A DNA stretch of 64,000 bases from Pedobacter duraquae (GTDB lineage Bacteria > Bacteroidota > Bacteroidia > Sphingobacteriales > Sphingobacteriaceae): assembly GCF_004362245.1 (NCBI RefSeq), contig NZ_SNWM01000001.1, positions 248,001 to 312,000 of the forward strand, written 5' to 3'. The notes beneath the pieces were generated by a model. That model did not search any database, was not told the origin of the DNA, and worked only from the letters and a program-made list of their open reading frames with translations. The translations under genes were made by a program, and so were the position numbers. Shown piece after piece: positions 55,919-64,000 of this stretch (its first letter is position 1; the number at the start of each line of letters is the position of its first letter).

Positions 55919-57814
55919 ATGTGCAAATCTGTATTTTTTATTTGCTTCCTTGTCATCTTTGGCGCTGCAAGTTATGCGCAGGAGAAATCAACCATATCGG
56001 GTGCTCAGAAGCAGTTTGATAAGGCACAAGAAAGTTTAAAAAACCAGTCGTATGACACGGCACTGCAATTATTGCAGTCGGCAGTGGATGCCGATCCTAA
56101 ATTCCAGTCTGCATACATTCAGATTGGAGATGTTTACCGCAGACTGCGGAAATTCGACAGTGCAAAACAGGCGTACCTCAAAGTACTCGCTATTACGTCG
56201 AGCCCTGATCCGAGAGTATATTATTTTTTAGCGGATGTAGAATTACATACCGGAGATTATGCTAACGCTAAAACACATTACCAGCAATTTATTGTCTCTG
56301 GCGCCAATCCTGAGCTATTGGTAAAGGCAAAGAAATATCTCATCGACTGCAATTTTGCTATTCAGGCAAAGCAGCATCCTCAAAAATACGAGCCTTTAAA
56401 TATGGGAGCCGAGATCAATTCCAGTTATCGGGATTATTTTCCTGCACTTACCGCTGACGGAAGTACGCTAATTTTCAGCCGTGTTATCGACGGTAATGAA
56501 GATTTTTTTCTATCGGAGAAGAACAGCAGTGGTAGCTGGACTACCGCTAAGCCAATGAGTACGGTTATTAATACCAAAAAATACAATGAAGGAGCACAAT
56601 CTATTTCTCCTGACGGCATGTACCTTTATTTTACTGGCTGTAACCGACCTGATGGTGCGGGAAGCTGTGATATTTACGTTAGTCATAAAAAAGGAAAAGA
56701 CTGGGATACGCCATTTAACTTAGGTGAAACAGTAAACAGCCCACACTGGGATTCCCAACCTGCAATTAGTCCAGATGGAAACACCCTATATTTTGTAAGC
56801 AACCGCCCGGGTGGACTTGGCGGGTATGATATCTGGAAAAGCATGCTCAGTGCTGAGGGCACCTGGAGTAAAGCGGTCAACCTCGGGCCAGAAGTCAATA
56901 CACCTTACGACGAAAATACACCCTTTATTCATCCTGATGGTAAAACGTTATACTTTGCTTCCGATGGCTGGCCGGGTTTTGGTGATAAAGATATATTTCT
57001 GAGTCACAGGGACGGTGATCATTGGAGTACGCCGATTAACCTGGGTTATCCAATAAACACATTTAATGAAGAGAATGGCCTGATAGTAAGTGCAGATGGT
57101 AAACTCGGCTTCTTTTCGTCCAATTTAGTTGGCGGATTTGGGGATATGGATATCTACAAGTTCAACATGCCCGACGCTGCGAAACCGGGTAAGGTTACTT
57201 ATGTGAAAGGCACCGTCAAGGATAAAATAACAAAGGAAACTTTGGAATCATTGGTTCTTGTGGTAGATACCAAGACTAAAGAAACAAAATTCAATGATTT
57301 TACATCAGAAGAGACAGGAACATTTCTTGCGGTGATGCCATTGGGCAGCAATTATGTATTTAATGTATCATCTGACGGATACATCTTTTATTCGGACAAT
57401 TTTGAATTGAAGGACGCAACATTTGATAAGCCGTATGAGTTGGAGATAAACCTGGAAAGGATTAAAGTTGGAACTAATCTGACGCTGAAAAATATCTTTT
57501 TTGACGTCAATAAGTTTGATTTATTGCCTACATCAATTACTGAATTGAACACACTGATAGATTTATTAAAAGTAAATCCGACAGTATGCATCGAAATCCA
57601 GGGTCATACAGACAATACGGGTGTAGCAGATCAAAACAGTCAATTATCGGATAACAGAGCTAAGGCGGTTTACGACTATTTGATCAGTCAGCAGATAGAT
57701 CCGGAAAGACTTAGTCATACTGGTTTTGGCGCCTCAAAACCTATTGCAGACAACGGTACGGAAGCAGGGCGAAAGCAGAACAGGAGAACGAGCTTTTTAA
57801 TTACAAAAATATAG
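55919..57814 (+). CDS. TPR-PD40-CRD-OmpA envelope protein (PorE-like)
   Basis: A 631-residue exported protein (signal about 1-20, ending ASYAQ). Domains in order: TPR repeats about 28-150, a six-bladed PD40 beta-propeller about 165-415 (repeats with SPDGxxLYFxS), a carboxypeptidase-regulatory-like domain about 425-505 and an OmpA C-terminal domain about 515-631. The peptidoglycan-binding Asp and Arg appear in GHTDNTG and LSDNRAKAVYDYL. The order equals that of PorE of the type IX secretion system, but the same order is widespread, and no other T9SS gene is nearby. I call it PorE-like only by architecture. Confidence 0.9.
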   Translation: MCKSVFFICFLVIFGAASYAQEKSTISGAQKQFDKAQESLKNQSYDTALQLLQSAVDADPKFQSAYIQIGDVYRRLRKFDSAKQAYLKVLAITSSPDPRVYYFLADVELHTGDYANAKTHYQQFIVSGANPELLVKAKKYLIDCNFAIQAKQHPQKYEPLNMGAEINSSYRDYFPALTADGSTLIFSRVIDGNEDFFLSEKNSSGSWTTAKPMSTVINTKKYNEGAQSISPDGMYLYFTGCNRPDGAGSCDIYVSHKKGKDWDTPFNLGETVNSPHWDSQPAISPDGNTLYFVSNRPGGLGGYDIWKSMLSAEGTWSKAVNLGPEVNTPYDENTPFIHPDGKTLYFASDGWPGFGDKDIFLSHRDGDHWSTPINLGYPINTFNEENGLIVSADGKLGFFSSNLVGGFGDMDIYKFNMPDAAKPGKVTYVKGTVKDKITKETLESLVLVVDTKTKETKFNDFTSEETGTFLAVMPLGSNYVFNVSSDGYIFYSDNFELKDATFDKPYELEINLERIKVGTNLTLKNIFFDVNKFDLLPTSITELNTLIDLLKVNPTVCIEIQGHTDNTGVADQNSQLSDNRAKAVYDYLISQQIDPERLSHTGFGASKPIADNGTEAGRKQNRRTSFLITKI

Positions 57815-57816
57815 AG

Positions 57817-57850
57817 ATCAGAAAAGCCATTAGCTAATGGCTTTTCTGAT
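57817..57850. terminator. Perfect 34-bp palindrome, bidirectional terminator
   Basis: ATCAGAAAAGCCATTA (57817-57832) pairs perfectly with TAATGGCTTTTCTGAT (57835-57850) around GC; the effective loop is AGCT. It begins three bases after the OmpA stop and contains the stop codon and last codons of kdsA. T-rich sequence flanks both sides. Confidence 0.85.
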
Positions 57851-58645
57851 TTTTATTAGTTGTACCAATAACTCTTCAAGGTTATCGAGATGCAACATGT
57901 TAGCGCCGTCTGATTTGGCATGTGCAGGATCGGGATGCGTTTCGATAAAAAGACCATCAGCACCAACGGCAATCGCTGCTTTAGCAATTGTACCTATCAG
58001 TGCAGGTTTTCCGCCTGTTACTCCAGAACTTTGGTTGGGCTGCTGCAGGGAGTGTGTACAATCCATTACTACGGGAACACCAAATTCTTGCATTTCAGGA
58101 AGACCACGATAGTCAACAATTAGATCCTGATAGCCGAAGGTATTACCCCTATCCGTTAAGATAACACGGTTATTTCCGGCTTCAACAACTTTATCCACAG
58201 CAAATTTCATAGATCCTGCCGACAGGAATTGTCCTTTCTTAACATTAACGACTTTACCTGTTTCTGCCGCAGCAATTAACAAATCTGTTTGTCTGCATAA
58301 GAAAGCAGGGATCTGTAAAACATCTACATAGGCCGCCGCCATTGCTGCCTCAGCACTTTCGTGGATATCTGTAACTGTAGGAACACCAAATTCGCGTCCT
58401 ACTTTCTCTAATATCTTTAGTGCCTTTTCATCACCAATGCCGGTAAATGAACTGCCTTTAGATCTATTGGCTTTACGGTACGAGCCTTTAAAGATATAGG
58501 GAATGTTCAGTTTGTCAGTAATCGTGACGATGCGTTCAGCAATGCGAAGGGCAATTTCTTCACCTTCAATTGCACAGGGCCCCGCCATCAGGAAGAAATT
58601 TCCCGACTGGGTATATTTTAGTTTTTCTAATTCAAAATTGATCAT
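57830..58645 (-). CDS. kdsA: 3-deoxy-8-phosphooctulonate synthase KdsA
   Basis: A 271-residue cytosolic enzyme that condenses phosphoenolpyruvate and arabinose 5-phosphate to Kdo 8-phosphate for lipid A-core synthesis. It has the expected (beta/alpha)8 markers: FFLMAGPCAIEGEE near 17, IFKGSYRKANRSKGSSFTG near 52 (Lys and Arg for substrate), DVLQIPAFLCRQTDLL and VMDCTHSLQQPNQ. It ends in the shared palindromic terminator. It lies nine bases after recQ on the same strand, so they are probably one operon. kdsD is 2.3 kb away on the other strand. Confidence 0.97.
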   Translation of the reverse strand: MINFELEKLKYTQSGNFFLMAGPCAIEGEEIALRIAERIVTITDKLNIPYIFKGSYRKANRSKGSSFTGIGDEKALKILEKVGREFGVPTVTDIHESAEAAMAAAYVDVLQIPAFLCRQTDLLIAAAETGKVVNVKKGQFLSAGSMKFAVDKVVEAGNNRVILTDRGNTFGYQDLIVDYRGLPEMQEFGVPVVMDCTHSLQQPNQSSGVTGGKPALIGTIAKAAIAVGADGLFIETHPDPAHAKSDGANMLHLDNLEELLVQLIKIRKAIS

Positions 58646-58654
58646 AGGGTGTGT

Positions 58655-60844
58655 TTAGTTACCAAGTTCAGACATGAACTTGATTCTCATTAACTGAATT
58701 TCTTCGCGTGTATAGTCTGTTTCCCCTAAGTCTTTCAGCGCTTCATCTATTGAGTCATTCTCAGCTGAACGGAAGTAATCGAAAACCTCATCCTGCCTGT
58801 CGTCGTCCAACACCTCATCTACAAAATAATTAAGATTCAATTTGGTGCCTGAATTGACAATAGCTTCAATTTCCTTGAGGATTTCGAAATATGTAATACC
58901 TTTTGATTTAGCGATATCTTCCAGTCCAATCTGCCTGTCAACATTCTGAATGATGGACACCTTAAGTTGAGATTTATTGGCCTGCGTTTTAATGATGAGG
59001 TCTACTGGTCTTTCGATGTCATTATCCTCTACATATTTCTTGATAAGCTCAATAAAAGGACCACCAAATTTAAATGCTTTACCATGCCCTACTCCTGAAA
59101 TCTGTTTCAATTCGTCAAGCACAACCGGGTAATGCGTGCACATTTCTTCGAGTGATGGATCCTGGAATACAACAAATGGAGGTACATTTTTTTGTCGTGC
59201 AATCTTTTTACGAAGATCTTTAAGCAATTGAAGTAACTGGGTGTCCAGTACACCTGAACCATGTTTTACATCATCTTCATCATCACTTGCGGCACTTTCG
59301 ATTGGTTCGTTCAGGATAAATTTAAGGCTGTATGGATTTTCTATGAAATTGCGCCCGGAATTTGTCAGGCCCAGCAGACCATAGTTATCTATATCTTTCG
59401 ACAAGAAGTTGTTTAGCACTGCCTGGCGGATCAACGATTTCCAGAGGTTCTCTCCTTCTATTTTACCAAGGCCGAATTCTTTAAGCTTACTGTGTTCGTA
59501 CGCGATGGTTTGTGCTGTTTCAGATCCCATAAGGATATTGAGGATATGCGTATCATCAAACTTCTCACCTATATTCTTGATCAGCACCAACAGCTCTCTC
59601 AGATGCGTTTCGGCTTCAAAATGCGTTTTCGGCTTTTTGCAGTTATCACACATACAATTACAGCCTGTTTCGTTGAAGTTCTCACCAAAGTAATGAAGGA
59701 TTTGTTTTCTGCGGCAGACACCAGATTCAGCGTAGTCGATCACCTCCTTAAGGATCTGTGTTCCTATTTCACGTTCAGAAACAGGCTTATCTTTCATAAA
59801 TTTAGCCAGCTTGTCTACATCTTTCTGCGCATAAAAGGCAATGCATACCCCTTCTCCACCATCACGGCCGGCACGACCAGTTTCCTGGTAGTATCCTTCC
59901 ATACTTTTAGGAATATCATGGTGGATTACAAATCGCACATCGGGTTTATCGATACCCATTCCAAAAGCAATCGTTGCTACAATAACTTCTACATCTTCCA
60001 TTAGGAATTTATCCTGTGTATCTGCACGAACCTTTGGCTCCAGACCGGCATGATATGGCAGTGCCTTGATACCATTTAGGTTAAGTGCCTCTGCAACTTC
60101 TTCAACTTTTTTGCGGCTAAGGCAATAAATAATTCCTGATTTCCCCGTATTCTGTTTAATGTAGCGAATGATTTCTTTAAGAACGTCCCTTTTAGGACGG
60201 ATTTCATAAAAGAGGTTTGGCCTGTTAAATGATGACTTGAAGAGTGTAGCATCACTCATCTGAAGATTTTTGATAATATCCTGCTGCACCTTGGGTGTAG
60301 CTGTTGCTGTTAGCGCAATGATTGGGATATCATCGCCAAGGCCACTGATTACCTGACGTATCTTTCGATATTCAGGCCTGAAATCGTGTCCCCATTCAGA
60401 GATACAATGTGCTTCATCTACTGCAACAAAGGAAATCTTTATTAAACGGAGAAACTCAATATTATCCGGTTTAGAAAGGGATTCTGGTGCTACGTATAAT
60501 AATTTGGTCTGCCCACTTAAAAGGTCTGTTTTAACCTGTGTGATTTCAGTTTTATTAAGCGAAGAATTAAGAAAATGTGCTATGCTATCACTGCCGCCAA
60601 ATGCGCGCAGTTGATCGACCTGATTTTTCATCAGGGCAATCAAGGGTGAGATGACGATGGCGGTACCCTCGTTCATTAAGGCTGGTAGCTGGTAACATAT
60701 CGACTTGCCACCACCAGTAGGCATGATGACAAAGGTGTTCTTCCTTTCAAGAACATTGGTGATGATCGGCTCCTGATCACCTTTAAAATTATCAAACCCA
60801 AAAAAGGTCTGTAAGTTGTCAAACAACGACTTTTTCACGTCCAT
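58655..60844 (-). CDS. recQ: ATP-dependent DNA helicase RecQ
   Basis: A 729-residue 3'-5' helicase. Walker A TGGGKS is at 43-48 and the DEAH box at 143-146 in [18 protein letters not shown]. The helicase C domain has the motif VI arginine finger region TGRAGRDG. The zinc site ([12 protein letters not shown], then CNCMCDNC) and winged-helix domain follow, and an HRDC domain is at about 515-600 ([18 protein letters not shown]). An additional C-terminal stretch of about 110 residues is typical of Bacteroidota RecQ. It acts in recombination repair. It is the first gene of a recQ-kdsA pair. Confidence 0.97.
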   Translation of the reverse strand: MDVKKSLFDNLQTFFGFDNFKGDQEPIITNVLERKNTFVIMPTGGGKSICYQLPALMNEGTAIVISPLIALMKNQVDQLRAFGGSDSIAHFLNSSLNKTEITQVKTDLLSGQTKLLYVAPESLSKPDNIEFLRLIKISFVAVDEAHCISEWGHDFRPEYRKIRQVISGLGDDIPIIALTATATPKVQQDIIKNLQMSDATLFKSSFNRPNLFYEIRPKRDVLKEIIRYIKQNTGKSGIIYCLSRKKVEEVAEALNLNGIKALPYHAGLEPKVRADTQDKFLMEDVEVIVATIAFGMGIDKPDVRFVIHHDIPKSMEGYYQETGRAGRDGGEGVCIAFYAQKDVDKLAKFMKDKPVSEREIGTQILKEVIDYAESGVCRRKQILHYFGENFNETGCNCMCDNCKKPKTHFEAETHLRELLVLIKNIGEKFDDTHILNILMGSETAQTIAYEHSKLKEFGLGKIEGENLWKSLIRQAVLNNFLSKDIDNYGLLGLTNSGRNFIENPYSLKFILNEPIESAASDDEDDVKHGSGVLDTQLLQLLKDLRKKIARQKNVPPFVVFQDPSLEEMCTHYPVVLDELKQISGVGHGKAFKFGGPFIELIKKYVEDNDIERPVDLIIKTQANKSQLKVSIIQNVDRQIGLEDIAKSKGITYFEILKEIEAIVNSGTKLNLNYFVDEVLDDDRQDEVFDYFRSAENDSIDEALKDLGETDYTREEIQLMRIKFMSELGN

Positions 60845-60889
60845 TTTGTGTACTAAAATATTCAGTGCTATTTTTGATTCAAAATAACA

Positions 60890-60897
60890 TAATTTTG
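60890..60897 (+). promoter_or_regulatory. -7 element of kdsD
   Basis: TAATTTTG, an exact TAnnTTTG match, 36 nt before the TTG start at 60934. A second match (TATTTTTG, 60869-60876) lies just upstream. Confidence 0.4.
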
Positions 60898-60933
60898 CAG
60901 TAATTAAAGCATTAAGATACTAAATAATTCTCT

Positions 60934-61899
60934 TTGAAAAGTAAAAAATCGATTTTAGAAGTTGGGGTCAACACTTTACAACTCGAAGCTGAGGCAATTT
61001 TAAACTTAATCCCCAATATAAACGCTGATTTTCATAAGGCAGTACTTGCTATTTTGGAGAGTGCGGGTCGTGTGATCGTTACCGGAGTTGGCAAAAGCGC
61101 TATCATTGCGCAAAAAATCGTAGCGACATTTAACTCCACGGGCACTCCCGCTATCTTTATGCATGCTGGCGATGCTGTACATGGTGACCTGGGCATGATT
61201 CAGAAAAACGACATCATCATATGTATTTCCAAGAGCGGCAATACGCCGGAGATAAAAGTACTTGCACCTTATCTTAAACAAGCCGGCAATTTATTGATCG
61301 GAATGGTCGGAGTTATGGAGTCTGACCTGGCGAAACAGGCAGACCTGGTACTGAATACCTATGTTGCTAAGGAAGCATGTCCAAATAACCTTGCACCTAC
61401 TACGAGTACCACGGCACAACTCGCTATGGGTGATGCGCTGGCGGTATGCCTGCTGCATAGCAGAGCTTTTAATGAAGATGATTTTGCAAAATTTCATCCC
61501 GGAGGTTCGCTGGGAAAAAAGTTATACCTCAAAGTGGGTGAATTGGCACTTAAAAATCAGAAACCGAGCATTTTGCCCGAAGCATCGATTAAGGATGTAA
61601 TCATCGAGATCAGCCAAAACAGACTTGGCGCTGTTGTGGTAATTGAGCATAAATCGATCCTGGGGATAATTACTGACGGAGACATACGTAGAATGTTAGA
61701 AAAACATAGTAATTTGCTCGACCTCAAGGCAAGGGATATCATGAGTGTAAATCCAAAGCAGATTGATAAAGATGTACTGGCAACAACGGCATTAGCGTTG
61801 ATCAGGGAGAAAAACATCACACAATTGCTGATCACAGAACAGGACGCCTACTATGGATTGGTGCATGTACATGATCTATTGCAGGAGGGAATTATTTAG
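60934..61899 (+). CDS. kdsD: Arabinose-5-phosphate isomerase KdsD (KpsF/GutQ family)
   Basis: A 321-residue cytosolic enzyme that converts ribulose 5-phosphate to arabinose 5-phosphate, the first step to Kdo. The SIS domain (about 40-175) shows GVGKSAIIAQKIVATFNSTG, HAGDAVHGDLGM and CISKSGNTPE; two CBS domains lie at about 205-321. The start must be TTG at 60934, since no in-frame ATG occurs before the SIS domain. It is divergent from recQ-kdsA, and manC follows 25 bp later, so these sugar-activation genes likely share a transcript. Confidence 0.95.
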   Translation: MKSKKSILEVGVNTLQLEAEAILNLIPNINADFHKAVLAILESAGRVIVTGVGKSAIIAQKIVATFNSTGTPAIFMHAGDAVHGDLGMIQKNDIIICISKSGNTPEIKVLAPYLKQAGNLLIGMVGVMESDLAKQADLVLNTYVAKEACPNNLAPTTSTTAQLAMGDALAVCLLHSRAFNEDDFAKFHPGGSLGKKLYLKVGELALKNQKPSILPEASIKDVIIEISQNRLGAVVVIEHKSILGIITDGDIRRMLEKHSNLLDLKARDIMSVNPKQIDKDVLATTALALIREKNITQLLITEQDAYYGLVHVHDLLQEGII

Positions 61900-61924
61900 A
61901 AAGAATTATTTCGATAAGTTAAAC

Positions 61925-63016
61925 ATGAATAAAGACAACTTTGCGCTAATTATGGCCGGCGGTGTCGGCAGCCGTTTTTGGCCGGTAAGCAGAACAGAAC
62001 ACCCGAAGCAGTTCATCGACTTTTTTGGCGTCGGCAAAACACTGATACAAAGCACTTACGAACGTTTTCTTAGAATTTGTCCACCAGAGAACATTTTTAT
62101 CGTAACCAATGAAATTTATATAGAGCTCATTAAAAAACAACTACCTGAATTGAGTGATAATCAGATTCTGGCTGAGCCTATTATGAGAAATACAGCACCC
62201 TGCATCGCCTATGGCTCAATGAAAATTGCGGAACTGAATCCCAATGCGACAATTGTTGTTGCGCCTTCTGATCACACAATTGCAGATCAGGATGGATTTG
62301 TTGCTGCGATTGATGAGGCACTAGCTGCTGCTTCTTCGAATGATTGTTTGATTACACTAGGCATAAAGCCGAGCAGACCCGATACCGGATACGGCTATAT
62401 TCAATATGTAGATAATACCCTTGCTTCCGACCCTAAGATTCATAAAGTAAAGCTTTTTACGGAGAAGCCAAATCTTGACCTGGCGAAATCTTTTATACAA
62501 AGCGGTGATTTCCTTTGGAATGCCGGGATTTTTATCTGGTCGGCAAAATCCATCAATAACGCTTTCCGGAAACACCTTCCTGATATGTTTGATATTTTCC
62601 AGGCGGGTCAATCCGTATACAATACGATTGACGAAGGCGGGTTTATAGGCGATGCGTATCAACAATGCACCAATATCTCCATAGATTTCGCTATCATGGA
62701 GAAAGCGGACAATGTATACGTATTACCTACTGATTTTGGCTGGTCTGACCTGGGCACCTGGGCTTCTATCTATGACATGGCGGAGAAAGACTACGTGGGC
62801 AATGCGGTAATACCATCAGAACAGGTGATCATGTTTGACTCATCGAACTGCATGGTTAACGTCCCTCACGAGAAACTGGTAATCCTTCAAGGCCTTCACG
62901 ACTATATCGTTGTTGAGTCCAATAACACTCTGCTCATCTGTCCAAGAGCTGAAGAACAGAGTGTAAAAAAAATCGTTGCCGATGTAAAATCCAGATTTGG
63001 AACAAAGTTTATTTAA
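61925..63016 (+). CDS. manC: Mannose-1-phosphate guanylyltransferase ManC
   Basis: A 363-residue cytosolic enzyme that makes GDP-mannose from GTP and mannose 1-phosphate. I use the ATG at 61925; an open extension into kdsD (61853) is rejected because the nucleotide-binding start NFALIMAGGVGSRFWPVSR follows directly after 61925. VVAPSDHTI, TGYGYIQY, EKPNLDLA and NAGIFIW, then SDLGTWASIYD complete the family pattern. It lacks the C-terminal isomerase domain of two-domain ManC proteins. The last four bases overlap the convergent rlmB stop. Confidence 0.95.
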   Translation: MNKDNFALIMAGGVGSRFWPVSRTEHPKQFIDFFGVGKTLIQSTYERFLRICPPENIFIVTNEIYIELIKKQLPELSDNQILAEPIMRNTAPCIAYGSMKIAELNPNATIVVAPSDHTIADQDGFVAAIDEALAAASSNDCLITLGIKPSRPDTGYGYIQYVDNTLASDPKIHKVKLFTEKPNLDLAKSFIQSGDFLWNAGIFIWSAKSINNAFRKHLPDMFDIFQAGQSVYNTIDEGGFIGDAYQQCTNISIDFAIMEKADNVYVLPTDFGWSDLGTWASIYDMAEKDYVGNAVIPSEQVIMFDSSNCMVNVPHEKLVILQGLHDYIVVESNNTLLICPRAEEQSVKKIVADVKSRFGTKFI

Positions 63017-63783
63017 GCAGGATTACGTTGCCTTATTGCTTCGTATAATATAATACCAGTAGACACTGAAACGTTTAAAGAGCCAATTTCTCCAAACATG
63101 GGGATTTTGGCCAAATGATTCGCCATCCGCATGATTTCGTGTGATATACCTTCGTCTTCCGCTCCCATCACAATTGCTGTTGGCGCTGTATAGTCAGGAA
63201 CATAAATCAAATCGCTTGTTTTTTCTGTACAAGCAACAATCTGTAACCCGCATTCCTGAAGATATTGCGCTGTTTTGTGCAAGTTGGCATGTCTGCAAAC
63301 GGGAATGGAGAATAATGCCCCGGCACTGGTTTTAATAGCATCCGCGTTTATTTGAGCCGAGTTTTTAGTAGGTAAAACGATGGCATGCACACCTGCACAA
63401 GCTGCAGTCCGCGCGATAGCCCCCATATTCCTAACGTCTGTGATGCCGTCTAATATTAAGATTAATGGCGTTTCGCCTTTTTCGTAGATCGTTGGGATGA
63501 TATCTTCAATTTTCTGAAAAGTAATTGCTGAAACAACGGCAATTACACCCTGATGATTTTTAGTTGTCATTCTGTTCAGCTTCTCTACAGGCACGTGATG
63601 CACCGGTGCATCTACCTCTCTCAACACACCTTTAAGTTCAGCAATCAGCTCACCATTGATACTCCGTTGCAGGTATATGCTCTCAATTTCTTTTCCGGCT
63701 CTGATGGCCTCGATTACAGCTCTGATGCCAAATATAAATTCGTTATTTTCTTTTGGCCTCTGCGGCCTCCTCGGGTTATCCAT
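63013..63783 (-). CDS. rlmB: 23S rRNA 2'-O-methyltransferase RlmB (TrmH family)
   Basis: A 256-residue SPOUT methyltransferase that would methylate guanosine 2251 of 23S rRNA. The N-terminal substrate-binding domain starts FIFGIRAVIEAI near 17. The three SPOUT motifs are present: TDVRNMGAIARTAACAG, AIVMGAEDEGIS and SLNVSVSTGIILYEA, which form the knotted SAM site. An Arg/Pro-rich stretch of 12 residues precedes the domain. The length and motifs favour RlmB over other TrmH enzymes, but the exact target is inferred. Confidence 0.92.
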   Translation of the reverse strand: MDNPRRPQRPKENNEFIFGIRAVIEAIRAGKEIESIYLQRSINGELIAELKGVLREVDAPVHHVPVEKLNRMTTKNHQGVIAVVSAITFQKIEDIIPTIYEKGETPLILILDGITDVRNMGAIARTAACAGVHAIVLPTKNSAQINADAIKTSAGALFSIPVCRHANLHKTAQYLQECGLQIVACTEKTSDLIYVPDYTAPTAIVMGAEDEGISHEIMRMANHLAKIPMFGEIGSLNVSVSTGIILYEAIRQRNPA

Positions 63784-63801
63784 TCGCTACTTATTATTTT
63801 G

Positions 63802-63809
63802 CAAAAATA
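63802..63809 (-). promoter_or_regulatory. -7 element of rlmB
   Basis: The minus strand reads TATTTTTG, an exact TAnnTTTG match, 18 nt upstream of the ATG at 63783. The remaining 190 bases to the right edge show no supported gene. Confidence 0.4.
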
Positions 63810-64000
63810 CTTGAATTTAAAGTATTTCAGGTATACTATTGAATTTAGTTGGTATTGTAGATCGATGACATATTTTTTTTAAGAGTACATCGGGTAGTAG
63901 CGTGTTGTCATGAATCGTACCACCTTGTTTATCAACATCAAACTGTTAAGAAATAAGCAATATTACCCCAAACAGGAACGGAGTTACACTATTTAAACAT

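Noticed and set aside
61853-61924. ManC start inside kdsD
   Set aside because: The extension lacks homology and the nucleotide-binding start follows directly after the ATG at 61925.
63911-63997. A 28-codon plus-strand frame at the right edge
   Set aside because: Too short, no recognisable motif and it stops before the edge.

Overview
The window looks like a chromosomal segment of a Bacteroidota bacterium, most likely a Sphingobacteriaceae member (Pedobacter-like). This rests on a SusC/SusD pair with SusB-like and SusR-like partners, FISUMP, DUF4397, DUF6266 and PD40-OmpA proteins, promoters of the TAnnTTTG type, almost no Shine-Dalgarno signals, and moderate to low GC. I see no rRNA, tRNA, CRISPR array, transposase, integrase or phage module.

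Layout. 1-3.6 kb: a sensor kinase cut by the left edge, divergent from an outer-membrane beta-barrel receptor. 3.6-14.2 kb: mixed housekeeping and envelope genes (dipeptidase PepD, PAP2-type phosphatase, L,D-transpeptidase, an MFS exporter with an operator-like site, RhtA-type exporter, PIN-PhoH ATPase, FISUMP protein, polysaccharide deacetylase). 14.3-19.5 kb: PhzF, an MscS-type channel, a 58-residue unannotated ORF and a bicupin oxalate decarboxylase; two 66-nt copies of an array of 11-bp units resembling DnaA boxes flank the channel gene. 19.5-25.5 kb is the most accessory-looking part: a GC-rich 19-bp perfect hairpin, two tandem DUF6266 genes, a secreted protein carrying only a TonB-plug-like segment, an unusual M1-like peptidase, and then 1.6 kb of AT-rich non-coding DNA with a 226-bp element duplicated at about 97% identity and rich in hairpins.

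25.5-33.5 kb: a DUF4397 lipoprotein, prolyl oligopeptidase, M1 aminopeptidase, a beta-hydroxyacid dehydrogenase, a CvfB-like RNA-binding protein and a YtxH protein. 33.5-49.3 kb: a polysaccharide utilisation locus read leftward: GH9-ThuA fusion, SusR-like regulator, SusC, SusD, GH71 (endo-alpha-1,3-glucanase family), GH97 (alpha-glucosidase with inverting-type glutamates), then an MG2/plug protein. The expected substrate is an alpha-1,3-glucan, inferred from the enzyme families.

49-64 kb: conserved core genes: a queuosine-precursor transporter, methionine/glutamine aminotransferase plus omega-amidase, lepA, folD, a Rieske protein, queE, a PorE-like OmpA protein, kdsA-recQ, kdsD-manC and rlmB. 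kdsA and kdsD serve Kdo/LPS synthesis and manC makes GDP-mannose. Several convergent gene pairs end in perfect hairpins that include a stop codon, apparently serving as two-way terminators.
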